A stretch of DNA of 64,000 nt from Erwinia tracheiphila (GTDB taxonomy: Bacteria > Pseudomonadota > Gammaproteobacteria > Enterobacterales > Enterobacteriaceae). Positions 1 to 7,908 of the stretch are shown here, one piece after another; the stretch's first letter is position 1; every line of letters begins with the position of its first letter. The notes under the pieces are model-generated. The model searched no databases and had not been told where the DNA came from. It saw only the letters and a program-made list of their open reading frames with translations. The position numbers and the translations under genes were made by a program. The DNA lies in NCBI RefSeq assembly GCF_021365465.1, contig NZ_CP089932.1, forward strand, positions 4,588,001 to 4,652,000, given 5' to 3'.

Positions 1-424
1 CCCGCTTAACGGTACCGCGGGTAGCAAGCAAACCCACTTTACCATTTCGCGTCAGGCGAGCAGCGGGCTTAATGGCAGGAACCACGCCGACAACAGGAAA
101 ATCGAAACACTCACGTAAAGCAGGCAGCGTAACTGTGCTGGCAGAATTACAGGCAATAACCACCAGCGCCAGAGAGTGATGGCGGGTTATTGCAGTAACA
201 ATTTCAATGACGCGACTAACGATAAACGTCTCGGTTTTTTCCCCATAAGGAAAGGCCACATTATCGAATGCATATATATAATGAAGGTCTGGCAGCAGCT
301 TGCGGATTTCATCATAGACGGAAAGTCCGCCAACGCCAGAATCAAAGACCAATACGGTAGGGCGTTCATTAGAAGGTATAAATGCCGCTGAGCTAAAGCG
401 CTCTTCCCAGGGTATGCTAGCCAT
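1..424 (-). CDS. murI: Glutamate racemase MurI, N-terminal part (gene runs off left edge)
   Basis: Converts L- to D-glutamate for peptidoglycan in the cytoplasm. Reading the minus strand from the ATG at 424 gives an open frame of about 141 residues to the window edge. It contains the family motif VFDSGVGGLSVYDEI near residue 28, with the catalytic Asp, then the AFDNVAFPYGEK segment and the first catalytic cysteine in IACNSAS, followed by VGVVPAIKPAARLT. The start is placed by homology, since the ATG precedes the expected short variable N-terminus. In E. coli btuB lies directly upstream in the same direction; here that gene is missing. No lesion is visible in the part present. Confidence 0.93.
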   Translation of the reverse strand, partial: MASIPWEERFSSAAFIPSNERPTVLVFDSGVGGLSVYDEIRKLLPDLHYIYAFDNVAFPYGEKTETFIVSRVIEIVTAITRHHSLALVVIACNSASTVTLPALRECFDFPVVGVVPAIKPAARLTRNGKVGLLATRGTVKR

Positions 425-1187
425 GTACTGTCTCATCATCTTTATCAAACAGGCTGGCTATTCTAGCATGAGCAGTCTGCCGGGATGTGATCGGCAGATA
501 AGACGGACAGCCCGACCATATACTCTTTTTAAAAATGCGCAATCTTCAGCTACCTGAAAGAAAACGCGTGATCTGCCTTGTTTTAACAGATGCCGCCAAT
601 TCGCAGCAGGGCATCATGAAAATAGGCTTCCAGCATATAGCCGGGCAGGTAACACATTGTATCTGCGCTTACAGAGTAAATACGATCGTTATTATCATCG
701 CTAGTGTCCGCCTGCAGGTAACAGCCGTCGGCGATGGCCCGTTGTCAACATTTACGTAAAGCAGTTCTCCCTAAAAGAAGCCGCCATTGTGCTCAACATC
801 AACAGCACTGCGCCATTCGTTTCCATTTTTTAACTGGCATTTAAAACCTGATGCAGAATGTCACAGATAAACGGTAAAAATAGCGTATGACAGTACGAAA
901 TACAGCGTTATTCGAGTAGGTTTAGGTTCAGTACCATAAAGTGTTAAAAGGCTTCAGTCCGAAAAGCCAGATGTAAAAAGCATTCACAATGACATTCCAC
1001 ACCGTTACATCTTCGTTCCAACTTCGCACATGATTTTCTTTTTATCTATAAAAGGCGGAAATGCATCTTGTGTTCAACATTCACAAAAATCCAGCAATCA
1101 AAGGTGCATACCTTAGAACGCTGGACATTAAGTACTGAACACCTAGAATGCGCCGGGCATAAAAGGCCATCAATCTGAGGAATGACC
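425..1187. other. Gene-poor stretch between murI and trmA; btuB absent
   Basis: About 760 bases with no convincing gene. In related enterobacteria btuB (about 1.85 kb) lies here, divergent from trmA. The space is too short for it, and I recognise no TonB-dependent receptor sequence or cobalamin riboswitch. The minus strand at about 590-715 keeps a 40-residue open stretch ending IGGIC-stop that resembles the tail of a decayed gene, but I cannot name it. The murI and trmA promoters must lie in this stretch; no clear boxes stand out. Confidence 0.5.
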
Positions 1188-2288
1188 ATGACCCCCGAAC
1201 AGCTGCCGACTGAACAATACGATGCACAGCTTATGCAAAAAGTCGCTCGTCTTAAGACGCTGATGACGCCATTTGCCGCGCCAGGGGTTGAGATATTTCG
1301 CTCGCCCGTCAGCCATTATCGTATGCGGGCAGAGTTTCGGATCTGGCACGATGGCGATAATCTCTACCACATCATTTTCGACCAACACACGCGCCAGCGA
1401 ATTCGCGTGGACAGCTTCCCGTCCGCCAGCAGGTTAATTAATCATCTGATGCCGAGATTAATGCATGCATTACGCGATAATCCACTGCTACGCCACAAGC
1501 TGTTTCAGATTGATTACCTCTCCACCATGAGTAATCAGGTAGTGGTGTCACTGCTTTATCACCGTCCGCTGACAGAAATGTGGCAACAAGCTGCTATTAC
1601 GCTTCGTGATGCACTCCACGCAGAGGGATTCGACCTGCATCTGATCGGGCGCGCGCGAAAAAGTAAAATCGTGCTGGATCGCGATTTTGTCGAGGAATGC
1701 CTGCCGGTGGCGGGAAAGAACATTATTTATCGGCAGGTAGAAAACAGCTTTACGCAACCCAATGCCGCGATAAATATTCAGATGCTCGAATGGGCGCTTG
1801 ATGTAACAAAAAATGCCCGTGGTGACTTACTGGAGCTTTATTGCGGTAACGGTAACTTTTCGCTGGCACTGGCGCGTAACTTCAGGCGCGTACTGGCGAC
1901 GGAAATTGCCAAACCCTCCGTTGCTTCCGCGCAATACAACATCGCCATTAATAATATTGAAAACGTGCAAATCATCAGGATGGCAGCAGAAGAATTTACG
2001 CAGGCGATGAACGGTGAACGCACTTTCAACCGACTGGAAGGAACAGACCTTAGCAGCTATGAGTGCGAGACAATCTTTGTCGATCCTCCACGCAACGGAC
2101 TGGATGCAGAAACAGTGAAAATGGTGCAGGGTTACCCACACATTTTATATATCTCCTGCAACCCGCAAACACTGTGCGAAAATTTGATTACGCTGTCTGA
2201 AACCCATCAGATCACACGGCTGGCGCTGTTCGACCAGTTCCCCTATACGCACCATATGGAGTGTGGCGTACTGCTGTCACGGCGTTGA
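1188..2288 (+). CDS. trmA: tRNA (uracil-5-)-methyltransferase TrmA
   Basis: Makes 5-methyluridine at position 54 in the T-loop of tRNAs, using S-adenosylmethionine. The product is 366 residues, the usual family length. The SAM-binding motif [14 protein letters not shown] lies near residue 215, [11 protein letters not shown] follows, and the catalytic cysteine is in YISCNPQTL near residue 323. The frame is open from an ATG at 1182, but the GAGG at 1177-1180 is well spaced only for the second ATG at 1188, which also matches the E. coli N-terminus ([11 protein letters not shown]). Apparently intact. A small hairpin follows the stop, and mobile DNA begins soon after. Confidence 0.96.
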   Translation: MTPEQLPTEQYDAQLMQKVARLKTLMTPFAAPGVEIFRSPVSHYRMRAEFRIWHDGDNLYHIIFDQHTRQRIRVDSFPSASRLINHLMPRLMHALRDNPLLRHKLFQIDYLSTMSNQVVVSLLYHRPLTEMWQQAAITLRDALHAEGFDLHLIGRARKSKIVLDRDFVEECLPVAGKNIIYRQVENSFTQPNAAINIQMLEWALDVTKNARGDLLELYCGNGNFSLALARNFRRVLATEIAKPSVASAQYNIAINNIENVQIIRMAAEEFTQAMNGERTFNRLEGTDLSSYECETIFVDPPRNGLDAETVKMVQGYPHILYISCNPQTLCENLITLSETHQITRLALFDQFPYTHHMECGVLLSRR

Positions 2289-2296
2289 TTTAGCAG

Positions 2297-2312
2297 GGCG
2301 ACTGGCGTCGCC
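2297..2312 (+). terminator. Possible trmA terminator hairpin
   Basis: GGCGAC, a four-base loop (TGGC) and GTCGCC lie 9 bases after the trmA stop. No U-tract follows, so this is at best a weak or Rho-assisted terminator. Confidence 0.35.
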
Positions 2313-2336
2313 TGTAGCCGCGAAAATTGTTTGATA

Positions 2337-2403
2337 CTGATTTGAAAGGAATTTGATTCACTGTGATACCCCTCCGGCGCATATCAAATACCTTCCAAAT
2401 CAG
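2337..2403. repeat. 21-bp imperfect inverted repeat, possible Mu-like prophage end sites
   Basis: The arms 2337-2357 and 2383-2403 match at 19 of 21 positions, with 25 bases between them. The core is TTTGATACT / ATCAAATACC. The same core (TATCAAATACC, then TTCAAA and ATCAG) recurs at about 7713-7738, at the other side of the prophage remnant, with a further GAGTATCAAA at 7771. The outer end at 2329 reads TGTTTGATAC, which loosely resembles the TG-starting ends of phage Mu. I infer transposase-binding end sites; no 5-bp target duplication could be matched. Confidence 0.35.
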
Positions 2404-2534
2404 CGCAAATTTCAACCGATAAAACCATCTCTAACCTTCCATGTTTCCTTCCACTGGACTGTCCGATCCCACCGAGTTAGTGTGCGTCGCACTACAGGCC
2501 TGTAGGTTTCTTAGTCGCCTGGAAGGAATTGACC

Positions 2535-2684
2535 ATGAACTTTTATCAGATTCGCCAGACCATGACTGACGATGCGTATGACGTTATCTCAGCTTTCGGT
2601 CAGACGGCCTCACTGACCCTACAGGCCATCGCCTACATGACTGGACAACGGGAACACGCCACCCGCTTTATACTTGACGTATAG
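2535..2684 (+). CDS. Small hypothetical protein, cut off by IS91-like insertion
   Basis: A 49-codon frame starting MNFYQIRQTMTDDAYDVI, with a good ribosome site (GGAAGGAATT) 5 bases before the ATG. It is alpha-helical in character and I recognise no family. The last codons (after RFIL) come from the IS91-like element, whose end abuts the CTTG target at 2673-2676, so the original C-terminus is lost. It lies between the inverted repeat at 2337-2403 and the element and may be the last survivor of one end of the Mu-like prophage. Not similar to anything else in the window. Confidence 0.4.
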   Translation: MNFYQIRQTMTDDAYDVISAFGQTASLTLQAIAYMTGQREHATRFILDV

Positions 2685-4233
2685 GAAATTGAAACCATTT
2701 CTGCCCCAGCATGAGGTGGTTGAAATTTAACCACATCCTGCTTTGTATAGCATCGGATAAGTCGGTGAGCTGCGCGCTGTTGATAATTCAGGCTTTTTCT
2801 GGTCGTTTTTCAGGCTGACAGCGAATAACACGCGGATCTTCCCTGCATCAGCCCGTGATGTACCTCATCAGGCCGATCTCCCGCGCGTGGGTTTTCAGCC
2901 CCTGTACGCTCAGGACTGCCACCGCGCGGCGGTACTCCATACGCCCTCCACACAACACGCATTCAAACGGGTCACGCCGCATGAACTGCTTACTCATCTG
3001 CGCGTAGCACACCTTTGCCACCGGCTCCGGCTTTTCCATCCCCGGCGCGCTGCAGACCACCGGCAGCTTTTCTCCGCACACCCTGTTGGCCAGAAAACCA
3101 AAATAGCGCACCATCCGGAAGAACTTCTCCGGGATGTGCTGTTACAGCCGTGCCACTATGTCATGCCGCGTCAGCGTTTCCGTCGCCTGCTCACCGGTGT
3201 TGTGGTCATGGTGGCGGAAGCTCAGCGTGGCTCCGCCGGCGTAGTGTGCCAGCCGGGAGCCCGCTACAGGCGGTTCTTTCAGGTGGCGGCCCGGGTATTT
3301 CACGGTGTTTTTGCCACCGGCCGTCTTTTTTGACATGTACACGTGCCAGTAATCGCCTCCGGCGGTCAGCACCAGGCTGTGCCACTGTGATTCGGTGGTG
3401 ATGTGGCTCAGGGAAGGCGGCAGCGCAACGCCTTCATACCAGACGTCCGGCAACAGCTGCCAGATATTCCACATCCATCGGGCGCGCATGGCATCCTTAC
3501 GGAAGCTGATTTTTTTCCACTTTCCGTGCTCGTTGATACCGCCGCAGGTGACGGAGACGTGCACATGGGGATGCCAGTTGAGTCGCCGGCCGTACGTATG
3601 GATGGCGCAGAAGATAGCGATATCCCGCCCGCGTTTTCCGGCAGCAAACAGCAGGTTATCGACGGCCAGCCGGCAGAGGTCGTTGAGCAGCCCGCGGTTA
3701 ACCTCAAGCAGGGGCCACAGCGAATCGGGGAGGGTGAAGACGAGATGTATCCAGTCGCAGTCCGGCAGACGGTTAAGCCGGGCGGCAATCCACAGGACGG
3801 TGGCCTTTTTCCCGCAGGAGGGGCAGGCCCGGCTGTGGCAGGCGTTGGTGATGTATCTGACATGCCGGCACCCGGGATTATCGCAGCCATATTCCTTCAC
3901 GCCGCTGATGCGGGTGCCGCAGGCGAGCATTTTGGTGACGTCCCCGACCTCGATATCACACAGCCCGCCGGCATCCAGGAAGGAGGTCCAGCACGGGACA
4001 GATTGAGCTTCAGTTGTCTGCAGACGGGCAAGCGCGGCGGTGTCGCCCCGGCGCTCCAGTATAGGCCTGGCGACCATAACAGGCGGCGGGTCCATGGGTT
4101 TGAGCATCTTCATCCAGTCCCATTTACGCTGAGAGAGCTTATCCGCGGCAACGGAGAGCAGGATGGTATCGATGCTTTTACGGGTCATCATGGGGAAGGC
4201 TCTGAGCAAAATATGTAGTCAGATCATACATAT
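2677..4233 (-). mobile_element. IS91-like (Y2/HUH, rolling-circle) element, copy 1
   Basis: About 1.56 kb, matching copy 2 at 48947-50555 over its length. The lower-coordinate end abuts CTTG (2673-2676). Copy 2 has the complementary CAAG at its equivalent end. This is the tetranucleotide target known for IS91-family elements, which flanks the origin end. There is no target duplication, as expected for rolling-circle transposition. The other end is placed where similarity between the copies stops, at about 4233. The element lies inside or next to the Mu-like prophage remnant. Confidence 0.8.
2848..4191 (-). pseudogene. IS91-like transposase, copy 1, nonsense mutation
   Basis: HUH-family transposase. 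From ATG 4191 the frame runs 349 codons to a TAA at 3142-3144. Copy 2 has AAA (Lys) at this codon, so a single substitution made the stop. The frame resumes below 3114 through the C-terminal domain (MVRYFGFLANRV) to 2848. A zinc-finger-like cysteine cluster (YITNACHSRACPSCGKK) and the HUH metal motif (WHPHVHV) are visible. The N-terminal joint SVPCWTSFLDAGG lacks a 53-base segment present in copy 2. The last third is cut off, so activity is doubtful. Long open frames on the opposite strand are shadows of this GC-rich gene. Confidence 0.82.
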
Positions 4234-4279
4234 TCAAATCACTGTATGACAACTCAGAATCCGGCAGATGGCGCAGTTT

Positions 4280-4666
4280 TCAGTTTGCGGCCGGCCGGCG
4301 GCCCTGTTCAACATTAATCTCCACTATCGTACTGGAGTTAAGGTCACGTGCTTCGCCAATAGTTTTAACCACCGTGCCGCCGCGCAACACCTTGCAAGGC
4401 TGATAAATAAAGTGGCTACCGACAGCGTAACGCTGGTTAAACTCCTTAGCGTTCATTGATGCCACCCCATCCGCGCTACATGGCATTAGAGCAAAAAGTA
4501 ATGGATGCTCTGCCCAGTGGCGACAATTCCGCGAGCGGGCAAAGTTAAGCGCTTTCTGCCACAGTTCTGCTGCCTTTCCCCACTCGCCGTTACGTTCGGC
4601 ACGACCCGCACCGACGGCATAAAAGCCATAGTTATTCTGAGCGCTATGCTCGGCTTTCATGTTCAT
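4280..4666 (-). pseudogene. ANR-family regulator fused by frameshift to a second small phage protein
   Basis: A 128-codon frame made of two parts. Residues 1-55 (YGFYAVGAGRAERNGEW, then AELWQKAL and NCRHWAEH) match the short ANR regulators of phages and virulence plasmids. From the internal Met (MNAKEFNQRYAVGSHFIYQP) it matches a separate small phage protein that usually starts its own gene. Adding one T to the T-run after WAEHPLL would give LFCSNAM-stop, a plausible ANR ending, so a one-base loss probably joined the two frames. The second part also loses its expected end after EINVE, where the sequence becomes a GGCCGGCCGG scar. Function is unlikely to be preserved. Confidence 0.6.
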
Positions 4667-4669
4667 TGG

Positions 4670-5296
4670 TCACACCCCGGCAATATCGAGTGGAATATTA
4701 ACCAGTTTCCCGCTTTCATCCTGCTCTTTGAAATTGATATAAGTGGATGTAACGGAAACGACCAGCGCTTTATTTAATGCATCCATTGCCTGCTGCCAGA
4801 GTTCGTCCTGAATATTAAGCTGACGCAGGGAAATAATAAGCCCGGTATTCAGCTTACCTTCTTTATCCACGTCAAAAGCATCAGTGATAAGCGTCAGTAG
4901 TTTTTCATCAGCCCCGGCAGACCATGCTTTCAGACAGTCATCAATCATGTCTTTAGCAACCTGCAGTTCCGGGCCAAACGTCAGCCTGTCCTGCACGGCG
5001 ATCTTAATCTGCTGGCTACCGTCAAAGGTGGAGAAGGTCACATTCCCTTTAACCCCACCAGGCTTACGCCCAAATTTCTCAACTGAAAGCTCAACCCAGG
5101 CATAGCAATCACCAAATGCACCCTGCTTAAACTCTGCCATAGCCTGGCTCTTAACCTTCGCCTCAGCGACGCGAGCGCGGACAAAGGCATCCATTTCGCG
5201 ATCATAGTCAGACACCTGCGCAACCGGCACCAGACGCCCTTTACGGTCTTTCATATAACCTTCAGGGACAACAGTATTTTGGGTATTAATGGACAT
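4670..5296 (-). CDS. Phage protein of the DUF3164 type
   Basis: 208 residues starting MSINTQNTVVPEGYMKDRKG, with the N-terminal pattern (short tail, then EGYMKDRKGRLVP) of the DUF3164 proteins found in Mu-like early regions. Molecular function is unknown for the family. The start at 5296 is chosen over upstream codons because GGAGA lies at the right distance and it overlaps the preceding gene's end by 11 bases, suggesting coupled translation. It is intact in length and followed closely by the ANR-like frame. Preserved probably by chance, as the prophage cannot replicate. Confidence 0.7.
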   Translation of the reverse strand: MSINTQNTVVPEGYMKDRKGRLVPVAQVSDYDREMDAFVRARVAEAKVKSQAMAEFKQGAFGDCYAWVELSVEKFGRKPGGVKGNVTFSTFDGSQQIKIAVQDRLTFGPELQVAKDMIDDCLKAWSAGADEKLLTLITDAFDVDKEGKLNTGLIISLRQLNIQDELWQQAMDALNKALVVSVTSTYINFKEQDESGKLVNIPLDIAGV

Positions 5297-5513
5297 TCTT
5301 ATTTTCTCCGTCAGTTGGTTGAAGTTTTTTGGTTTCGCAAACAGTTGGCCCGTCATGCTTAAAACCTTCTTTTGATTCCAGCGCAGCAATAATTGACTGG
5401 TGAAGGAATGCAGCATGAGCGGCCTCCACTTCGGTGCAGGGGCCTCCGGCTTTGATATTGGTAGACACGCCAGTGGTGTCTTGCTCAATGGTTATTTGCA
5501 TTACAATTGCCAT
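5286..5513 (-). CDS. Small hypothetical prophage protein
   Basis: 75 residues starting MAIVMQITIEQDTTGVS. The start at 5513 has an excellent ribosome site (GGAGG) 5 bases upstream, so the upstream in-frame ATG is not used. Its 3' end overlaps the start of the DUF3164-type gene. No recognised domain. Position between transposase A and the DUF3164-type gene matches the run of short unassigned genes in Mu-like early regions. Confidence 0.55.
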   Translation of the reverse strand: MAIVMQITIEQDTTGVSTNIKAGGPCTEVEAAHAAFLHQSIIAALESKEGFKHDGPTVCETKKLQPTDGENKNVH

Positions 5514-5515
5514 AA

Positions 5516-5698
5516 TTACCTCCAGATAACGGTACAACCGTCGATATTTGATGTAAGGGTGGTTTTAAGAACACCGCCATATTTTTCAGCCACTTCCACC
5601 ACTGGCCATACAGACCCACTCAGCGACGGCACGGGGTAGACAATGGGCAATTTAGGGTGCCAGCCAGTGGCACGTCCGCCGTGAGTCTGAATTTCCAT
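5516..5698 (-). pseudogene. Fragment of an unidentified prophage gene
   Basis: The minus strand is open for 60 codons (ATGWHPKLPIVYPVP and onward to GCTVIWR-stop), its stop codon overlapping the ribosome site of the next gene. That placement makes the 3' end look like a real gene end. The 5' side runs straight out of the transposase A remnant with no ribosome site, so this is probably the tail of a gene whose beginning was deleted. Family unknown. Confidence 0.35.
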
Positions 5699-5700
5699 TC

Positions 5701-6613
5701 GGGCGCGTGAGCGGCAGGTACTTCTTGTAGTCAGAACCTGTCACCTGCCCGCGCTCACGCTCAACAACAGGCAGCTTGCCCAATGCATAGCGCACCGTAT
5801 CAACCTTCGGAAGCATGGACAGCATTATGTCGTTGCCAGCATGCTGCTCCAGCCACCATTTTCGAACTTATCGTAAGCCATCGTGACGGTCGGCTTGTTG
5901 GTATCCCGCCAGTGCCGCATAAAATCAGGCATCCATGAGTACTGAAACACCTCTTTTTTGCCGACCTTACCCGGTGCCAGCAGCGCCATGCGTTCACCCA
6001 CCGTATCCGCGGTCATCCAGGCTGACAGCCAGCGCTGAAGTGTTGGCACGCTGACCCCGGCGCGGGTGGTACCCTTGCGGGCGTTGGCGATATCAGCGGC
6101 CCGCTGCACATAATCCGGCAGCGTCCCGGCGACAGAAGCGTCGGCAATAAACTCGGCCGCCTGCTTGCGCTTCATGCTGAGACCACCGTTTTCGCTGCTG
6201 TCCATCAGACGTAACACCTCCTGAACCAGCACCATCCGGGCATCACCAACCGCTTTCTGGCTGTTGGTCAGCCCGCGTAGCTTCTTCTCCTGCAGGGCCG
6301 GGCATTTGCGGTACAGCGCCAGCTCGCGCTGTACTTTCTCACCACCGGCTCCCGCGACCAGATCGCCTCTGGCGCTCGCTTTGACCCGAAGGGAAGCGGG
6401 CTGCGCCAGCAGCTGACGAGCCATACGGGCCTGAACGGCTTCACGCGTGGCGTCCGGCAGACAATCAACGTTGTACTCGTAGGCTTTCGTACCCTGGCGG
6501 CGGCGCATTATTTCCGGCAAACCAGCAGCACATTTATTCAGGGTGTACCGCACACTCTGAACCGTACCAGGCAATCCCGGCAGGCCAATTAACTCATTCA
6601 CCGTAACGAACAT
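5701..6613 (-). pseudogene. Mu-like transposase A, frameshifted and truncated
   Basis: MuA-type DDE transposase. The frame starts MFVTVNELIGLPGLP at 6613, directly after ner, and holds the N-terminal DNA-binding domains (linker WMPDFMRHWRD, then AYDKFE). At about 5845 it shifts frame: the true continuation (WWLEQHAGNDIMLSMLPK, KLPVVERERGQVTGSDYKK) is in another frame, while the original one stops at 5825. Homology ends near 5701, before the catalytic core, so the DDE residues are missing altogether. Family members are about 650 residues; about 300 remain. Cannot encode an active transposase. Confidence 0.8.
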
Positions 6614-6614
6614 A

Positions 6615-6854
6615 TCAGGACGCCTTACTCATCATGTAACGACTGAACCAGATACAGGCCGGTTCTAAATTTAGAGCACTCGCAATAATTCGCTCACCTT
6701 TTGGGTAAGAGCGATTAAGCGCATTTTTAAGCGTGTCGGGCTTAAGACCTGCACGAACAGACAGCTCACGCATGGTAGTGCCTTGTTTGTGGATCGCAGC
6801 CACAATGTCCAGACGGTGCCAGTCGGCACTGGATACTTCTTTTCTTTCCATCAT
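6615..6854 (-). CDS. ner: Ner-like winged-helix regulator
   Basis: 79 residues; the family pattern is clear: DWHRLDIVAAIHKQGTTM, then ELSVRAGL and the recognition segment KNALNRSYPKGERIIA, then CIWFSRY near the end. Ner in phage Mu represses the early and repressor promoters. The gene begins at 6854 next to the divergent repressor and ends 2 bases before transposase A begins. It appears intact. With the rest of the phage gone its role, if any, is limited to the local promoters. Confidence 0.83.
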   Translation of the reverse strand: MMERKEVSSADWHRLDIVAAIHKQGTTMRELSVRAGLKPDTLKNALNRSYPKGERIIASALNLEPACIWFSRYMMSKAS

Positions 6855-6972
6855 TCGATTACTCTACAAAGTTAACCGCGCGGATAAGAGCATTGATCTA
6901 CATACAGCCCGATCAAATCAAAAATAGCTCTTTATTTTGTATTTATAGCATAGCGTGACATGGAGAGGATAA
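6855..6972. promoter_or_regulatory. Divergent ner / repressor control region of the prophage
   Basis: AT-rich gap between ner (minus) and the repressor (plus). By analogy with Mu it should hold both promoters and the repressor and Ner operators. AT-rich hexamer-like stretches are present (for example TTTATTTTGTATTTATAG at 6930-6947) but I cannot assign operators. Confidence 0.45.
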
Positions 6973-7009
6973 ATGACATTATATTTCAATAACTTATGTG
7001 GCAAAGAAA

Positions 7010-7558
7010 ATGAGCAAGCAAAAAGAAAACAAATTTGCTATTGAGGGTGAGGGAAAAGAAAGTTTTCGCCAGCGCCTTGAAAGCCTGATTGGAAACAGAA
7101 GTGTAAGAAGCACAGCACAAGCCTGGAACTTTCCCCCATCGACAATTAACAACTACCTACATAAGGGAACTGAACCCGCACTCAAAGTTGCCTTGGCGAT
7201 AGCCAAAGCAGAGAGAGTAAGTCTTGAGTGGTTAGCAACCGGACTAGATAAAGTTGATATAACTACAAATAGCCCAGTAGATATGAGTGACCCTCTCAAA
7301 TTTACATGGCAAATGATCTATGAATCTCTTAGTAAAGAAGATGCCGAAGCCTTGATTAGATTGATCCACAAGGACGGGGTCAGAGGCATTCTGTCCTCGG
7401 TTGGAACTGGCGAGGACATCGATACTACCTTGCTTCTTTTGCCTAAAGAGGAAAAGGAACGCCTATTAGCGTTGCATGAGGCTAAAAAAGGGGCATCTGA
7501 AGGAAGTGAAGTGAGCAGCACGGATAGCCTAGCTCAGGAAGCTAAGCGAGCAGGTTAG
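7010..7558 (+). CDS. Phage repressor with helix-turn-helix domain
   Basis: About 182 residues from ATG 7010 (MSKQKENKFAIEGEGKE); a GTG at 6998 would add four. The helix-turn-helix lies at about residues 20-75 (SVRSTAQAWNFPPSTINNYL, then ALAIAKAERVSLEWLATG), like the CI-type repressors of transposable phages. The C-terminal half (LLLLPKEEKERLLALHEAKK) is charged and helical. Neither start has a good ribosome site. The only good one (GGAGAGG, 6961-6967) serves an ATG at 6973 in a different frame, whose 23-codon frame ends at 7044. Either translation is coupled to that leader or the true start was shifted. The gene faces the nearby phage end, as c does in Mu. Confidence 0.72.
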   Translation: MSKQKENKFAIEGEGKESFRQRLESLIGNRSVRSTAQAWNFPPSTINNYLHKGTEPALKVALAIAKAERVSLEWLATGLDKVDITTNSPVDMSDPLKFTWQMIYESLSKEDAEALIRLIHKDGVRGILSSVGTGEDIDTTLLLLPKEEKERLLALHEAKKGASEGSEVSSTDSLAQEAKRAG

Positions 7559-7859
7559 ATTTGGAAAGTGTAGGCAGCTACTTGCTGTCAGATGTAATGC
7601 ATATTTTTTATGAGGTTATTGAGTTCGGCCAACTTTCCTAGCCGCCTGCTCAAACGGAAAGCAAAAACGATTTAAACGCTGTTCAAACTCACGTAAGTAA
7701 CAATCATTCGAGTATCAAATACCGTTCAAAAAAATCAGTTTTGAGTCATTTTTTCGTAGCGAGTATCAAAACCCAGATTTCGACCAATGCCGTGCCAGTC
7801 ACAGGTTGTCGGCTTGCTTGAGGTATGTCCGAGTAGTATCACAATGATTTCCCCCCACA
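7559..7859. other. Non-coding stretch, presumed prophage end with ATCAAA repeats
   Basis: No gene seen. It contains GTTCAAACTC, GAGTATCAAATACC, GTTCAAAAAAATCAG and GAGTATCAAAACCC between 7680 and 7784, echoing the inverted repeat at 2337-2403. In a Mu-like phage the left end with transposase sites follows the repressor gene, which fits. From 7785 to 7859 I see nothing recognisable; the block ends abruptly at the solo IS481-family end. Confidence 0.4.
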
Positions 7860-7891
7860 GGTAACTGTCAGATCAGGTCTGAGCTAATACA
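7860..7891 (+). mobile_element. Solo right end of the IS481-family element
   Basis: 32 bases (GTAACTGTCAGATCAGGTCT and following to AATACA) match the right terminus of the complete element at 50977-52177 with one or two differences. No left end or transposase accompanies it. It abuts yijD sequence on its outer side, so an IS481-family element once sat in yijD and was almost wholly removed by a deletion that began within it. Confidence 0.85.
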
Positions 7892-7908
7892 ATTAATGGA
7901 TAACCCGT

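Larger units (their letters stand above)
4234..7859. mobile_element. Mu-like prophage remnant (early region)
   Basis: The gene order read right to left is that of a Mu-like early region: a repressor facing outward (7010-7558), a divergent operator region, ner (6615-6854), transposase A (broken, about 5701-6613), then small early genes including a DUF3164-type gene. Transposase B, most of A and all late, head and tail genes are absent. One copy of IS91-like DNA interrupts the left part. The remnant sits between trmA and yijD, which are adjacent in E. coli. Boundaries are approximate; repeat sequences at 2337-2403 and 7713-7780 may mark the two ends. Confidence 0.75.

Noticed and set aside
890..1180. 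Cobalamin riboswitch left over from btuB
   Set aside because: No B12-box-like sequence or matching stem could be seen on either strand.
3395..4218. Long open frames (about 200-270 codons) antisense to the IS91-like transposase, copy 1
   Set aside because: They recur antisense to copy 2, lack ribosome sites and family similarity, and follow from GC-rich codon use of the transposase on the other strand.
5400..5639. Plus-strand open frame in the prophage region
   Set aside because: It lies antisense to two better-supported minus-strand genes with clear ribosome sites.
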